Of a stretch of DNA of 64,000 nt, positions 27,131 to 37,657 are shown one piece after another. Both the position numbers and the translations under genes were made by a program. The notes beneath the pieces are model-generated. The model was not told the origin of the DNA. It worked only from the letters and a program-made list of their open reading frames with translations, and made no database searches. Source of the DNA: Halomonas sp. GT (GTDB taxonomy: Bacteria; Pseudomonadota; Gammaproteobacteria; Pseudomonadales; Halomonadaceae); the NCBI RefSeq assembly GCF_002082565.1, contig NZ_CP020562.1, positions 2,542,001 to 2,606,000 of the forward strand. The letters are read 5' to 3'. How positions within the stretch are numbered: the first letter of the stretch is position 1; each line of letters starts with the position of its first letter.

Positions 27131-28309
27131 TTATCGAGCGGTTAACTGCCGCACCGCAAGCTCTACACCACGTAACTCAGCTAGGCCGCGCATGCGCCCG
27201 TAAAGCGGGTAGCCGGGTGCCGTATTGCGCTGTTGATCATCAAGAAGTTGATGGCCATGATCTGGGCGCAGCGGTAAACGCGCCCCGCCCTCTCTTTCAC
27301 GTCTCCGCTCCTCTTCAACCAGTGCTTGAATAACACCTACCATATCCACATCACCGGCCAAGTGCGGAGCCTCGTGAAACGAGAGCGTATCCACCTCGCG
27401 CTGGGTGGCGCGCAGATGAATAAAGTGAATATGCGCAGCAAAGTGGCGAGTCATCGCCACCAAATCATTGTCTTCACGAACACCGTATGAGCCCGTACAA
27501 AGCGTCAACCCATTGGCGGGGCTGGGCACACGATCGATAACCCACTGGGCATCCTCACGAGTCGAGACAATCCGGGGAAGCCCCAGCAGCGGCCGAGGCG
27601 GATCATCTGGGTGGATGGCCATACGGATGCCCACTTCTTCAGCGACCGGGATAACCGCCTGCAGAAAATAGCCAAGGTTTTCCCGCAGCCGAGCGGCATC
27701 AATATCAGCATACCCTTCCAAAACCGCGCGAAACTGTTCAAGGGTGTAGTGCTCTTCGGCACCCGGTAGCCCGGCGATCAGCGTATTGACCAGTTTGTCA
27801 CGCCCTGCGCTATCCAATGCGTCCAGATAGCGGCGTGCCAGAACTTTCTCCTCGTCGCTATACTCCGCTTCGGCGGCTGGCCGCTGAAGCAAATAAAGAT
27901 CAAAGGCGGCAAACGCCACCTGGTCAAAGCGTAGCGCCAAAGCACCATCGGGCAGTTCGTAGGTCAGGTCGGTGCGCGTCCAGTCCAACACCGGCATAAA
28001 GTTGTAGCAAACGGTGTCGATACCACAGGCCGCCAGATTGCGCAGTGTCTGACAATAAGTTGCGATCAGCGCATCCCGCTCGGGCAGCCCCTTTTTAATC
28101 GACTCATGTACCGGCACACTCTCCACCACCGACCATGTCAGACCTGCCGCTTCGATCATCTGCTGACGCTCACGAATCGATTCAACCGGCCAAACCTGAT
28201 CATTGGGCACCTCATGCAGTGCCGTGACGATACCGGTTGCGCCTGTCTGGCGAATCTCTCCCAGGCGAATCGCATCGTTTGGGCCAAACCAGCGCCAAGT
28301 ATGCTCCAT
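27131..28309 (-). CDS. uxuA: Mannonate dehydratase UxuA
   Basis: Dehydrates D-mannonate to 2-keto-3-deoxygluconate; Fe/Mn-dependent, cytoplasmic, 392 residues (E. coli 394). The start [51 protein letters not shown] and [13 protein letters not shown] are canonical UxuA segments. It is the last gene of the minus-strand aldonate operon, 15 bases after uxuB. An unrelated ManD-type mannonate dehydratase is encoded in the same operon. Confidence 0.95.
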   Translation of the reverse strand: MEHTWRWFGPNDAIRLGEIRQTGATGIVTALHEVPNDQVWPVESIRERQQMIEAAGLTWSVVESVPVHESIKKGLPERDALIATYCQTLRNLAACGIDTVCYNFMPVLDWTRTDLTYELPDGALALRFDQVAFAAFDLYLLQRPAAEAEYSDEEKVLARRYLDALDSAGRDKLVNTLIAGLPGAEEHYTLEQFRAVLEGYADIDAARLRENLGYFLQAVIPVAEEVGIRMAIHPDDPPRPLLGLPRIVSTREDAQWVIDRVPSPANGLTLCTGSYGVREDNDLVAMTRHFAAHIHFIHLRATQREVDTLSFHEAPHLAGDVDMVGVIQALVEEERRREREGGARLPLRPDHGHQLLDDQQRNTAPGYPLYGRMRGLAELRGVELAVRQLTAR

Positions 28310-28324
28310 GGAGATCTCCTAATG

Positions 28325-29806
28325 TTAGTTGCGCTCAAGCGCTGCGAGCGCTCCAGCCAGTCCATCTTGGGTCAACGTCTGATAAGCGGTCAGCACAGCC
28401 TGGGCAACCCGCTTATCCGTTGCCAGCTCACTAGGCACCACGTCGTCCATGGCTAAATAGGCCGCTACCAGAGCGCAGGGATCACTACCATGCGCTTGGT
28501 GCAGCTCCGCAAAGCGTTTGGCTAACGGATCATCCACAGGGTAACTATTGCCGTGTAAGTCTTGGCCTGCGGTGTAGCGAATCCAGGCAGCCATCCCCAA
28601 CGCTACGCAGGGAGATGATTGCCCAGCGACACTGCGTTCCAACATGCCCGAAAGCCAACGTTGCGGGAGTTTTTGGCTACCATCCATCGCAATTTGCTGC
28701 AGGCGATGACGTAAACTGTCATTGGCGAAGCGTGCCAGCAGCGAGTCAGCATAGACGTCTAAATCGATGCCATCGGGCATCTCAAGAGTGGGAGCCGCCT
28801 CTTCAAGCATATAGCGGCGTAAGGCAGCACGAAGCTCGGAATGATTGACGCCGTCAAAGACCGTTTCAATACCCGCTAATGCCCCCAGATAAGCCAGTAA
28901 GGAGTGGCTGCCATTGAGCATACGTAGCTTCATGGTTTCAAAGGGCGCCACATCGGCGACCATCTCCACGCCCTCAACTTCCCAACTCGGCCGCCCGAGT
29001 GAAAAGTTATCTTCGACCACCCACTGCGTAAACGCTTCGCATACCACAGCGTTTGGATCGGAAACTCCCAGTGCCGTTAAACGCTCAAAGTCGGCATCGG
29101 TCATCGCGGGCACAATACGATCCACCATGCTGCAGGGAAATGCCACTTCACTGGCAATCCAACTGGCCAATTCTGCATCTCGATGCTCGGCCAGTTGTAC
29201 CACCGCCTGACGTGTTCGTTTGCCGTTATCCGGCATATTGTCGCAAGACAGCACCGTAAAGGGGGCAATGCCAGCCTCGCGCCGCCGTGCTAACGCTTCC
29301 ACCAATAGTCCTGGGGCGGTACGCGGTTGTTGGGGCGAGGCTATATCACCGATGATCATCGGATCATCGACTCTTAATTCACCGCTGGCTGGGTTTAGAA
29401 AGTAGCCCTTCTCGGTCACCGTTAGAGTCACAATACGCGTATCAGCAGAGGCCATTCGCGCCAGCAGCGTCTCTCGGTCTCTGCCCCAGCTATCCATACC
29501 TTCGTCCGCGTCATCACGGCCCGAGAATAGCGTCTCTTCGATCACGCCTATTTCACGCAGGGTCAGGGTGTCACTGTCAGCGTATTCGGCTACCTGGTAA
29601 CGGTAGTCAGCATCACGCAAGCCATCGACCAAGCCAACGCTTGAGCGTAAATTCGCGCTACACACGCCCCACTCAACGTCGCCACTACGCTGGCGATAGC
29701 GCTCTAAATACACGGCTTGGTGAGCTCGGTGGAAAGCCCCCAAGCCCAGGTGGACGATAGCGACCTGGTCACTTTTTGGCGAAGCGTCAATACGTTGCAG
29801 GGCCAT
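28325..29806 (-). CDS. uxuB: Fructuronate reductase UxuB (mannitol dehydrogenase family)
   Basis: A long-chain polyol dehydrogenase of 493 residues. It interconverts D-fructuronate and D-mannonate with NAD(H). The N-terminal Rossmann segment IVHLGLGAFHRAHQAVY and the C-terminal MKLRMLNGSHSLLAYLG carry the family's K-x5-N-x2-H catalytic pattern. Position next to uxuA decides for UxuB over mannitol or arabinitol dehydrogenase. The start lies two bases after the TRAP large-permease stop. Confidence 0.88.
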   Translation of the reverse strand: MALQRIDASPKSDQVAIVHLGLGAFHRAHQAVYLERYRQRSGDVEWGVCSANLRSSVGLVDGLRDADYRYQVAEYADSDTLTLREIGVIEETLFSGRDDADEGMDSWGRDRETLLARMASADTRIVTLTVTEKGYFLNPASGELRVDDPMIIGDIASPQQPRTAPGLLVEALARRREAGIAPFTVLSCDNMPDNGKRTRQAVVQLAEHRDAELASWIASEVAFPCSMVDRIVPAMTDADFERLTALGVSDPNAVVCEAFTQWVVEDNFSLGRPSWEVEGVEMVADVAPFETMKLRMLNGSHSLLAYLGALAGIETVFDGVNHSELRAALRRYMLEEAAPTLEMPDGIDLDVYADSLLARFANDSLRHRLQQIAMDGSQKLPQRWLSGMLERSVAGQSSPCVALGMAAWIRYTAGQDLHGNSYPVDDPLAKRFAELHQAHGSDPCALVAAYLAMDDVVPSELATDKRVAQAVLTAYQTLTQDGLAGALAALERN

Positions 29807-29808
29807 CG

Positions 29809-31092
29809 TTAATTACTCCCCATCAGCAAGTTAGGCAACCAAAGCGAGATCGCGGGGACATAAGTTACCAGCAGCAACACGGCTAAGTTGCACAGCAAAA
29901 ATGGCACGATGGCTTTTGCCACCGTCAACATAGGCAGTTTGCCAATCCCTGCTACTACAAATAGACATACCCCTACCGGCGGCGTTGTTAGACCAATCAT
30001 CAGGTTTAATACCGCGATGACCGCAAAATGCACCGGGTCAACACCAACGCCAGTGGCCACACCCACCAAGGCGGGGAAAAGAATAATCAGCGCTGCAATG
30101 GTTTCCATAAAAGCGCCGACAAATAGCAGAATCAGGTTAAGGATGAGTAAAACAATCAGCGGGTTGTCGCTAATAGAGAGAATCAGTGCGGCAATCATTT
30201 GTGGGATCTGTTCGCTGGTCAGTATCCAGCCAAACAGGTTGGCTAACCCCACCATCAACAGCAGCGCCGCAGAGGTTAATACCGTGTCAGATAAGATTGA
30301 CGGTAGGTCTCTCCATGCCAGGCCTTTATAGACGTACATGCCCACAACTAACGCATAAAGAGAGGCAACGATAGACGCCTCCGTTGGGGTAAAGAAACCA
30401 CCGATGATGCCGTAGAGAATAATCACGGTCATCAGCAGCGCCCAGAATGCTGTTTTCGCTTCACGCAGCAGTTGCAGGAAAGGCACCCGCTTCTCTTTAG
30501 GGTAGCCACGGCGAACGGCCAGAATATACACCGTGATCATCATCGCCAGGCCCATTAGCAGCCCCGGTACGGCGCCTGCCAGGAACATCCGCCCTACCGA
30601 AATACCACTTAGCGAACCAGCGATAATCATCGGCACGCTGGGCGGAATAATGGGCCCGATGGTAGATGACGCCGCGGTCACCGCAGCAGCAAACGGTTTA
30701 TCGTAGCCTGAACGGGCCATACCGGGGATCATCACTGAACCGATGCTGGCAGAATCCGCCACAGCGGTACCTGAAATACCGCCAAAAATCATCGATCCAC
30801 CGACATTCGCCAGCCCCAACCCCCCACGAATATGGCCTAACAATGCGTTGGCAAAGCGCACAATATGCTCAGTAATATTGCCCGCATTCATCAGATTACC
30901 GGCCAATACAAAGCCGGGAATACAGAGCAGCACAAAGGTATCGATTCCCGCGTACATGCGTTGCGGCACAATCGTCAATGAAATGCCCTCTAGAAGGAGG
31001 TAAGAAAGTGACGCCAGCCCCAACGCAAATGCTATAGGCATGCCTACCAATAGCAGAACCAAGAAAACACTAAACAGGATAATGACTTCCAT
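29809..31092 (-). CDS. TRAP transporter large permease (DctM)
   Basis: A 427-residue DctM-type membrane subunit with about 12 helices. The segments GISGTAVADSASIGSVMIPGM and ITAASSTIGPIIPPSVPMII-like pattern (AASSTIGPIIPPS) are DctM hallmarks, as is LTTPPVGVCLFV near the C terminus. The start is ATG 31092 (MEVIILFS); an upstream extension to 31128 lies inside the small-permease gene and is unlikely. With dctP and dctQ it forms a Na+-driven importer, probably for an aldonate or hexuronate. Confidence 0.88.
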   Translation of the reverse strand: MEVIILFSVFLVLLLVGMPIAFALGLASLSYLLLEGISLTIVPQRMYAGIDTFVLLCIPGFVLAGNLMNAGNITEHIVRFANALLGHIRGGLGLANVGGSMIFGGISGTAVADSASIGSVMIPGMARSGYDKPFAAAVTAASSTIGPIIPPSVPMIIAGSLSGISVGRMFLAGAVPGLLMGLAMMITVYILAVRRGYPKEKRVPFLQLLREAKTAFWALLMTVIILYGIIGGFFTPTEASIVASLYALVVGMYVYKGLAWRDLPSILSDTVLTSAALLLMVGLANLFGWILTSEQIPQMIAALILSISDNPLIVLLILNLILLFVGAFMETIAALIILFPALVGVATGVGVDPVHFAVIAVLNLMIGLTTPPVGVCLFVVAGIGKLPMLTVAKAIVPFLLCNLAVLLLVTYVPAISLWLPNLLMGSN

Positions 31093-31094
31093 GC

Positions 31095-31673
31095 TTACGA
31101 CTCCTGAAGGGAGGCAGAAGAGCGACACATTGCGATAATCCCCTCAAGGCATCCCAGTAAGCTGTAAACCAGGAGTAGCGCAAAGGTGATAACCGTTGAG
31201 AAAAAGATATACAGCATGGGTACACGCAGCGTTGGTGAGGTTTGCCAGGTACCGTTTTGCGCATACTGCCAAGCGTAAGGCAGCACCAGAAAGGCAAATA
31301 GGCCAACCAACAAGCAGATCAATACCTGGAAAGCCGCTTTCATACGTGGGCTCAGCAGATGATGAAAAAGCTCAACGCTGATGTTGCGGTTTTGGCGTAG
31401 CACCACCCCGGCAGATAACGCCACCATATATACGAACAAGTAACGCGAAAGCTCTTCCGTCCAGGCAATCGAAAACGGTAAAAACAGCCGCGAACATATT
31501 TGCAGCAGTACCGTGGCAGCAATGGCTATCAGCGCCATGACAGCCAAGGTTAAAAAGCATTTATCCACCCAGCCGATCACACGCCCAATGGAGCCTTTAA
31601 ACTTAGGCACCGCCGACATTGAATCCAGACTCTCCAACGCTTGCTGTTCAAGCGCTTTGTGATCCGAGTTCAT
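31095..31673 (-). CDS. TRAP transporter small permease (DctQ)
   Basis: A 192-residue DctQ-type subunit with four helices at about 36-58, 72-95, 112-135 and 155-178. The segment WTEELSRYLFVYMVALSAG is the typical DctQ motif. Starts at 31679 and 31673 are both in frame; GAGG spacing favours the second (MNSDHK). A ~25-residue cytoplasmic N terminus precedes TM1. It sits two bases before the large permease and after a stem-loop that follows dctP. Confidence 0.82.
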   Translation of the reverse strand: MNSDHKALEQQALESLDSMSAVPKFKGSIGRVIGWVDKCFLTLAVMALIAIAATVLLQICSRLFLPFSIAWTEELSRYLFVYMVALSAGVVLRQNRNISVELFHHLLSPRMKAAFQVLICLLVGLFAFLVLPYAWQYAQNGTWQTSPTLRVPMLYIFFSTVITFALLLVYSLLGCLEGIIAMCRSSASLQES

Positions 31674-31708
31674 AACCATATCCTCAGGGGCAAGCCGCTA
31701 TTGCAGTA

Positions 31709-31741
31709 GAAACTGGGCTGTCGTGCTACCCGCCCAGTTTC
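31709..31741 (-). terminator. Stem-loop between TRAP dctP and dctQ
   Basis: GAAACTGGGC (31709-31718) and GCCCAGTTTC (31732-31741) pair perfectly over 10 bp around a 13-base loop. There is no T-run on the minus strand, so partial termination or 3' end protection of the dctP transcript is more likely than full termination. Confidence 0.65.
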
Positions 31742-31775
31742 ATTAGTCATTCACTACAAAATCTCTACTAGCGCC

Positions 31776-32744
31776 TTATAAGTCTTGGATAGCGTCAAAA
31801 ATCTCACGCTGTTCTGGCGTTAAAGCGTCAAGTACGGCGGGGCGAGCTTTCTCAGCAAAGGCATCAACATCAACCTCTATAAGCTCCATGCCGCGATCTT
31901 GTAATGCTTGTTCAAGGCGTGCCTGATCCTCAGTAAACAGTTCAGCTTCATACGCTTGCATGGTCTGCGCAGCATCTCGGACCACTTGCTGTAGATCTTC
32001 GGGCATACTCTCCAACTGGTTGCGGCCAATCACTACATAGATCCAGCTGCGCACATGGCCGGTCATGTTGACGTAGTCCTGCACCTCATTGAAGCTGGCG
32101 CTTTCAATCAGGCTAAGCGGATTTTCTTGGCCTTCCAGGGTATTTTGCTGAAGCGCGGTGAACACTTCGCTGAACGCCATTGGCGTAGGGCGTGCGCCCA
32201 TTGCCTGCCATGTATCAACAAACAGCGGCACGTTAGGTACGCGAAGGCGTAACCCATCAAGCTCGTCTGGATGACGGATGGGGCGATTGGAGGTCAACTC
32301 GCGGGGGCCACGCTCAAACCACGCCAGAGGGACTAAGTTAGTACGCTCAGTGATTTGCGCTTCAATCTCAGCACCGATATCGCCGTTAACGGCAGCATGG
32401 AGATGCTCGGAATCTCTAAAGGCGTATGGTACTGCCATCATGGCGGCTTTGGGCGCCCAGTTCTGTAGGCTCTCCCCCGTAATAGTCATATCCGCTGTGC
32501 CCAGTTGAATGCTATTAATCACGTCCATTTCATTACCCAACTGCTCGCTGGGATAAAGACGCACCTCAATCTGCCCATCCGAGTTAGCTTCAACTTCCTG
32601 TTTAAACTTTTCGGTAGCTTGGTGCCAAATGTTCTGCTCATTGGCCAAATGACCAAAACGCAGAGTGAAATCTGCTGCCAATAAAGAATGGCTGCCTAGT
32701 ATGGCGGCCCCCAGAACAGCGCTGGTAATCAGTTTTTTAATCAT
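31776..32744 (-). CDS. TRAP transporter substrate-binding protein (DctP)
   Basis: Periplasmic binding protein of the TRAP system, 322 residues. The signal peptide is residues 1-22 (MIKKLITSAVLGAAILGSHS..LLAA). DctP-family core: LRFGHLANEQNIWHQA, then LDGLRLRVPNVPLF with the substrate-binding Arg, and AFSEVFTALQQNTLEGQENP. The ATG at 32744 is preceded by AGGAGA; the frame runs upstream to 32762 without support. Neighbouring enzymes suggest L-gulonate, D-mannonate or a hexuronate as ligand. Confidence 0.88.
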   Translation of the reverse strand: MIKKLITSAVLGAAILGSHSLLAADFTLRFGHLANEQNIWHQATEKFKQEVEANSDGQIEVRLYPSEQLGNEMDVINSIQLGTADMTITGESLQNWAPKAAMMAVPYAFRDSEHLHAAVNGDIGAEIEAQITERTNLVPLAWFERGPRELTSNRPIRHPDELDGLRLRVPNVPLFVDTWQAMGARPTPMAFSEVFTALQQNTLEGQENPLSLIESASFNEVQDYVNMTGHVRSWIYVVIGRNQLESMPEDLQQVVRDAAQTMQAYEAELFTEDQARLEQALQDRGMELIEVDVDAFAEKARPAVLDALTPEQREIFDAIQDL

Positions 32745-32829
32745 TGTATTTCTCCTGCACACGAGTGTTGTTAGTTGTTAATTGCAGCGGTTAACTACGC
32801 GTGGGTTGGCATGCGTTGGCGTAGCCCCT

Positions 32830-33852
32830 TCAAGCGCTGATTTCAATCAGCACCTTACGGGCCTCTTCTGGTCGGTGATCAAGCATATCGATAGCACTAG
32901 GCATGTCGTTTAGCGGCAACCGATGGCTGACAAGCGCCAACGGATCCAACTGCCCGCTTGCCATTAGCTCAAGCACCTCCGGAAACTTACGGTTGTTAAG
33001 GCGCGACCCCACTAGGGTCAGCTCTTTCTTAATCACTTCTAGCTGCACAAGGTCGCTGGGCTGGGCGCTAAAGCCCAGTAAACCAATGCGCCCTGCCGGC
33101 GATGCTAGGCGCAGCATTTGTGGCAACAGCGCAGGCACGCAGGCCGCATCGGCAATCAGTGGCACACCTTCGCCCTGGGTTAGCGCGAGTACTTTTTTTT
33201 CAACATTTTGCTCTCGGCTATTTAATACCTGCGTCGCCCCAAGCTGCTTCGCGACAGCTAATCGCTCGTTGATAACGTCCGTGACGATGACCTCTTCAAT
33301 CCCCTTGGCCAAAGCCATCTGTAGAATCGTCATACCAATTACACCCGCTCCCAAAATCATCAGCCGATCACCGGAGTGTGGCTGCATCCGATCAAGCACA
33401 TTGGCCGCAATGGTGTAGGGCTCAACTAAGGCAGCAGCGTCTAGCCCGATATGGTCAGGCAGGTGATGCACATTAGCGACAGGCACGGCGACAAACTCTT
33501 CAAACCCACCATCGCGATGCACGCCGATTACTTCCAGCGAGCTGCACACATTGGGACGGCCAATACGGCAGGGGTAGCACTCACCACAGCTGATAACGGG
33601 GTCAATGCACACCCGATCCCCGACGGCGACCTCAGCCACGCCTTCTCCCACCGCTTCCACAACACCGGCGAACTCGTGGCCAGTAATGCGCGGAAAGCGC
33701 ACAAAGGCGTTATCGCCATGGATAATGTGCATATCCGAGCCGCAGATACCGGCAAATGCTACGCGTACCAGCGCTTCACCAGCGGCCACCTTGGGCGGCT
33801 CAACTTCCGCGACCTGATAGTCATGGGGCGCCTTTACCTGAAATGCTTTCAT
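32830..33852 (-). CDS. Zinc alcohol dehydrogenase, RspB-like (probable L-gulonate/L-idonate 5-dehydrogenase)
   Basis: A medium-chain Zn dehydrogenase of 340 residues. Catalytic zinc ligands are Cys37 (GICGSD) and His59-Glu60 (GHE); structural zinc ligands are Cys89, 92, 95 and 103. The NAD-binding motif is LGAGVIG. RspB-like enzymes beside ManD/RspA have been shown to oxidise L-gulonate or L-idonate at C5; L-gulonate gives D-fructuronate, which UxuB and UxuA would process here. AAGGAG nine bases before the ATG at 33852 sets the start. Confidence 0.8.
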   Translation of the reverse strand: MKAFQVKAPHDYQVAEVEPPKVAAGEALVRVAFAGICGSDMHIIHGDNAFVRFPRITGHEFAGVVEAVGEGVAEVAVGDRVCIDPVISCGECYPCRIGRPNVCSSLEVIGVHRDGGFEEFVAVPVANVHHLPDHIGLDAAALVEPYTIAANVLDRMQPHSGDRLMILGAGVIGMTILQMALAKGIEEVIVTDVINERLAVAKQLGATQVLNSREQNVEKKVLALTQGEGVPLIADAACVPALLPQMLRLASPAGRIGLLGFSAQPSDLVQLEVIKKELTLVGSRLNNRKFPEVLELMASGQLDPLALVSHRLPLNDMPSAIDMLDHRPEEARKVLIEISA

Positions 33853-33866
33853 TGAGATGGACTCCT

Positions 33867-35078
33867 TCACCAGTGCCACAAGGTGCCGTCTTCTAGCCGG
33901 TTCACCGGTAGGCTGGCGCGCTTATAGGGGTATTGCTTGGCTAACTGCTCATCGATATCAACACCGTGCCCAGGCTTTTCACCGACGATGAAATGGCCAT
34001 CCTCAAAGCGATAATCGTGGGGAAAAACCTCGTCAGTGGCGCTGGTATGCGGCATATATTCCTGAATGCCAAAATTAGGCACCCAGGTATCAAAATGAAT
34101 TGCAGCGCCCAGGCAGACAGGCGAAAGATCCGTTGGTCCGTGGAAACCGGTACGCACGTGGTAAAGGCCAGCCAAATCAGCGATACGGCGCACATGGGTA
34201 ATACCACCAGCATGGGTTAAGGTGGCGCGGATATAGTCGATCCACTGGTTTTCAATCAGTGCTTTAGCATCAAACAAGCTATTAAAGACTTCGCCCACCG
34301 CCAGCGGCGTGGTGGTGTGTTGACGAATAAGCCCAAACGCCTCCTGATTCTCAGCCGGTACGCAGTCTTCAAGCCAGAATAGGTGGTAAGGCTCAACCTC
34401 CTTACCTAAACGAGCGGCTTCGATGGGCGTCAGACGGTGATGAACATCGTGGAGTACATGCAGATCGTCGCCGAAACGCTCACGCACGGCGGCAAATAGC
34501 TTAGGCACATGATTCAGGTATTTGCTGGTACTCCAGACGTGCTCGGCGGGCAAATCAGAGTCGGCAGGCTCGTAAGGCTCGCCATCTTTTTTGGCGACGC
34601 CATAAATGCTGGCAATACCGGGCACACCGGCCTGCACACGTACCGCTTTGTAGCCCTCATCCACATGGCGGGCGACCTCTTCCAGGCACGCTTCAATATC
34701 ACGCCCCGTTGCATGGCCATACACCATCACCCGATCACGGCTCTTGCCTCCAAGCAATTGATACAGCGGCATGCCTGCGAGCTTTGCTTTAATGTCCCAC
34801 AGCGCCATATCCACAGCGGCAATGGCACTCATGGTGACCGGCCCACGCCGCCAGTATGCACCGCGATAAAGGTAGTGCCAGATATCCTCAATGCGCTGGG
34901 GGTCTCGCCCAATTAGCATCGGAATAACATGCTCTTCCAGATAAGCCACCACGGCCATTTCACGGCCATTGAGAGTGGCATCACCAATGCCATACTCGCC
35001 TTGATCGGTGACAATTTTCAGTGTTACAAAGTTGCGGCCTGGCGATGTCACGATGGTATAAGCGTGCTCAATCTTCAT
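33867..35078 (-). CDS. manD: ManD/RspA-type D-mannonate dehydratase (enolase superfamily)
   Basis: A 403-residue enolase-superfamily acid-sugar dehydratase. Metal and catalytic residues: Asp211 and His213 in HDVHHR, Glu237 in LEDC, Glu263 in VGEV, and His313 in FHGPTD. It ends in the hallmark GTLWHW. By memory it is near-identical in pattern to the Chromohalobacter ManD, one of the low-efficiency members. The residue after FHG is Pro315; I recall that this position differs in high-efficiency enzymes, but cannot check. It overlaps gntR by four bases. UxuA in the same operon does the same reaction, so its true role is open. Confidence 0.88.
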   Translation of the reverse strand: MKIEHAYTIVTSPGRNFVTLKIVTDQGEYGIGDATLNGREMAVVAYLEEHVIPMLIGRDPQRIEDIWHYLYRGAYWRRGPVTMSAIAAVDMALWDIKAKLAGMPLYQLLGGKSRDRVMVYGHATGRDIEACLEEVARHVDEGYKAVRVQAGVPGIASIYGVAKKDGEPYEPADSDLPAEHVWSTSKYLNHVPKLFAAVRERFGDDLHVLHDVHHRLTPIEAARLGKEVEPYHLFWLEDCVPAENQEAFGLIRQHTTTPLAVGEVFNSLFDAKALIENQWIDYIRATLTHAGGITHVRRIADLAGLYHVRTGFHGPTDLSPVCLGAAIHFDTWVPNFGIQEYMPHTSATDEVFPHDYRFEDGHFIVGEKPGHGVDIDEQLAKQYPYKRASLPVNRLEDGTLWHW

Positions 35079-35827
35079 TGCGTCAGCTCCTGCTTCAGCA
35101 CGGGGAAGTCTTGTTCTTCAAACGCTGCTTGTTCTTCAAACATGGCAGGGAAACGACGAATCAAGTCAGGCATCGAGACCAAAATTTCACGTAAATGAAG
35201 TGACATCGCCTGCTCTGCTTGGGATATATCTCGTGCTTCAATGGCGGCAATAATGTTGGCGTGCTGATTCACAAGCCGTTCCAGCGGGGTGCTATGCGGC
35301 ACACTGAGGTAGCGTACTCGGTCAAGCTGAGCACGAACTTCTTCAATGACTTTCCAAGCCGCGTACTGCTGAACACCCAGTGAAAGCGTCCGGTGGAATT
35401 CTTCATCAAGACGATAAAAGCGATCATTATCATTAGGTTCAATACAACGGCGCTGACGTGCTAGCAAATCATGTAGCTCCACCAGTACAGCTGGCTCAAG
35501 CCCTTTTTCAGCAGCTAGCTTCACGACCGCGACTTCCACCGCCTCACGCACAAAGCGCGCTTCAAGCACCGCCCGTTGAGAGATCTTTACTACGTAAGTA
35601 CCGCGCTGAGGTTTTACCTCAACCAATCCTGCCTCAGAGAGCCGAATGAAGGCTTCCCGCACTGGCTGGCGGCTGACCGAAAAAGTGTCAGCAATTTCCT
35701 TTTCCGATAGCGCCTGACCTGGTGCGAGTACCATTTGAATAACCGACTGACGTAATACTTGATAAAGGCGCTGCCGAACGGGATCGCTTTCGCGAGTCTC
35801 CCCCCACAGTGCTTGAAGCGTATTCAT
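35075..35827 (-). CDS. GntR-family regulator (FCD domain) of the aldonate operon
   Basis: A 250-residue GntR/FadR-type regulator. Winged helix at about 20-85 ([31 protein letters not shown]), then an all-helical FCD ligand domain with its metal-binding Asp/His pattern. The C terminus carries a duplicated AAFEEQ-like sequence encoded by an 18-nt repeat. It is the first gene of the manD-rspB-dctPQM-uxuBA operon and probably represses it, with an aldonate or hexuronate as ligand (inferred). Confidence 0.83.
   Translation of the reverse strand: MNTLQALWGETRESDPVRQRLYQVLRQSVIQMVLAPGQALSEKEIADTFSVSRQPVREAFIRLSEAGLVEVKPQRGTYVVKISQRAVLEARFVREAVEVAVVKLAAEKGLEPAVLVELHDLLARQRRCIEPNDNDRFYRLDEEFHRTLSLGVQQYAAWKVIEEVRAQLDRVRYLSVPHSTPLERLVNQHANIIAAIEARDISQAEQAMSLHLREILVSMPDLIRRFPAMFEEQAAFEEQDFPVLKQELTQ
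35111..35146. repeat. 18-nt tandem duplication in the gntR 3' end
   Basis: TTGTTCTTCAAACGCTGC (35111-35128) is followed by TTGTTCTTCAAACATGGC (35129-35146), 15 of 18 identical. It encodes two successive FEEQ segments near the end of the regulator. Confidence 0.65.
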
Positions 35828-35870
35828 AACGAGCCTCCAAATTCGATGACCGCTATACGGCCCTCACCTG

Positions 35871-35893
35871 ATACAACTAGTATGGTAGTATGG
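35871..35893. promoter_or_regulatory. Candidate GntR operator upstream of the aldonate operon
   Basis: ATAC-N5-GTAT (35871-35883) overlaps a direct repeat of AGTATGG (35879-35885, 35887-35893), about 45 bases before gntR. This is weak evidence; it is the most structured element in the 208-base spacer between gntR and the amidase. Confidence 0.25.
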
Positions 35894-36035
35894 CGAGACA
35901 AGCGAAAGCCCCATTTGTTTATACTTTGGTTGCAGAAACAGCCAGACGTTGAACCGCTGACGGTGTATCAGTTTTAACCGTCAGCGATTTCACATAGGCA
36001 AGAGAGGTAGTTTTAGGGGGGACTCACACCAAACT

Positions 36036-37532
36036 TTAATGTTGGCATACACGACACTGCCAATCACCATGCCGCTCCATATCCGCCGCCAGCTGTAGCA
36101 GTTGCTTATCCTCACCCAGGCGCCCTACCACTTGCACCCCAACGGGCAACCCATTGGCCGCCACATGGAAAGGTACCGACATAGCAGGCTGGCCGGTAAG
36201 ATTCGCCAATTGCGTGAACGGGGTGCGGCTGAGCGCATCCACCGCTAGGTGCTTTAACACCCCTGCTTTTAATGCCAGCGCTGATGCGCCAGGAACAGCT
36301 AACAGAGACATCAATCGCTCGCGAGCCGCAGAGGGATAAAGTTCGCCTATTTTGGGAGCAGTATCCGCGGCTACCGGCAACACCATGGCGTCATAACGCT
36401 GGTGAAACTGGCTCATCTGCTCGGCAGCCTCGTGCCAATAGCGCTTGGCTAGCTCGTAATCTTTCGCCGACAGCTTAGCGCCTAGCCTGCCAACGGCGCG
36501 GGTAGACGGCTCAATGGCTAACCGGTGCACCGGCACACCGGTTTGCTGGCTTACCCACTGAAGATCAGCGGCTAAATGGCCAAGGTAGAGCGTCAGGTAA
36601 CTATCGGCCAAGGCATCGCCATCAACCGGTGGCTCACACCACTCCACCTCGTGCCCCATGTCGGCCAGTGCCTTTGCGGCTTTCTCAACCGCCACTCTCA
36701 CATCTGTGCTTAATTGGGTGCCCAACCCGTGACTTAAAAAATCACCCAGCGATACGGCGATGCGTAGCGGCTTAGAGGAAGCTGATAAGGCATCCACATA
36801 GCCCGTTTCCCGCGGTACTGGGTAAGGGCCAGAAGGTGCCATGCCGTTAATCTGTTCTAGCAATGCTGCACTATCGCGCACGCTGCGGGTGATGGCATGC
36901 TCGACCACCGCGCCCTGCCATACTTCACTGTGGGCAGGCGCTAACGGCACCCGTCCGCGGGAAGGTTTAAAACCGAACAAACCACAATAACTGGCAGGAA
37001 TACGGATAGAACCACCGCCATCGCCTGCCAGCGCAATAGGCACCATTCCGCTTGCGACCGCCGCTGCGGCGCCACCGCTTGAGCCGCCAGGGGAATAGCC
37101 CTTTTTAGATGGATTCTGCGGGTGGGGAAATGCCTTAGGTTCCGTAATCCCCATTAGCCCTAATTCCGGCGTGGCCGTTTGCCCCACCACCACTAACCCT
37201 GCCGCCCGCACACGCTGAATAATCAGCGAATCTTGCTTAGGACACCACGCTGATAACGATGAACTTCCGAACGCCAGCGGCTCGCCTTCTAGCGCCATCA
37301 ATAAGTCTTTACTTAGCGTGGGGACACCCGCAAATACCGAGCTTTCCAGCACGTGGTCACCCTCGTGCTTCGCTTTTTCAAAGCGTGTTCTTACCACTGC
37401 ATGAAGAGATGGATTAAGCGTTTCAATCGCAGCTACTGCCGCATCGAACACCTCCGTTTGACTTACCTCTCGGCGGCGAATCAGGTCAGCAAGACCAGTG
37501 GCGTCAAACTTTTGGTAATCCTCAAGATGCAT
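36036..37532 (-). CDS. Amidase (amidase-signature family)
   Basis: A 498-residue amidase-signature enzyme with the Ser-cisSer-Lys triad intact: Lys75 in SKDL, Ser151 in SPGGSSGG and the nucleophile Ser175 in [10 protein letters not shown]. The substrate cannot be read from sequence; its position divergent from the carnitine genes is no more than suggestive. The frame continues to 37571, but GTGGAG eight bases before the ATG at 37532 ([10 protein letters not shown]) supports this start. There is no signal peptide, so it is cytoplasmic. Confidence 0.85.
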   Translation of the reverse strand: MHLEDYQKFDATGLADLIRRREVSQTEVFDAAVAAIETLNPSLHAVVRTRFEKAKHEGDHVLESSVFAGVPTLSKDLLMALEGEPLAFGSSSLSAWCPKQDSLIIQRVRAAGLVVVGQTATPELGLMGITEPKAFPHPQNPSKKGYSPGGSSGGAAAAVASGMVPIALAGDGGGSIRIPASYCGLFGFKPSRGRVPLAPAHSEVWQGAVVEHAITRSVRDSAALLEQINGMAPSGPYPVPRETGYVDALSASSKPLRIAVSLGDFLSHGLGTQLSTDVRVAVEKAAKALADMGHEVEWCEPPVDGDALADSYLTLYLGHLAADLQWVSQQTGVPVHRLAIEPSTRAVGRLGAKLSAKDYELAKRYWHEAAEQMSQFHQRYDAMVLPVAADTAPKIGELYPSAARERLMSLLAVPGASALALKAGVLKHLAVDALSRTPFTQLANLTGQPAMSVPFHVAANGLPVGVQVVGRLGEDKQLLQLAADMERHGDWQCRVCQH

Positions 37533-37657
37533 CGCATTAACTCCACTTATTAATAACGACGCTTTGTGCATATTTAACGTCGCTTAATGTCAATTCTAAT
37601 CACGCTATTTAGCCATACTGAAGCACGTTACTTAGAACCACTTTCAAGGAGCGGCCA

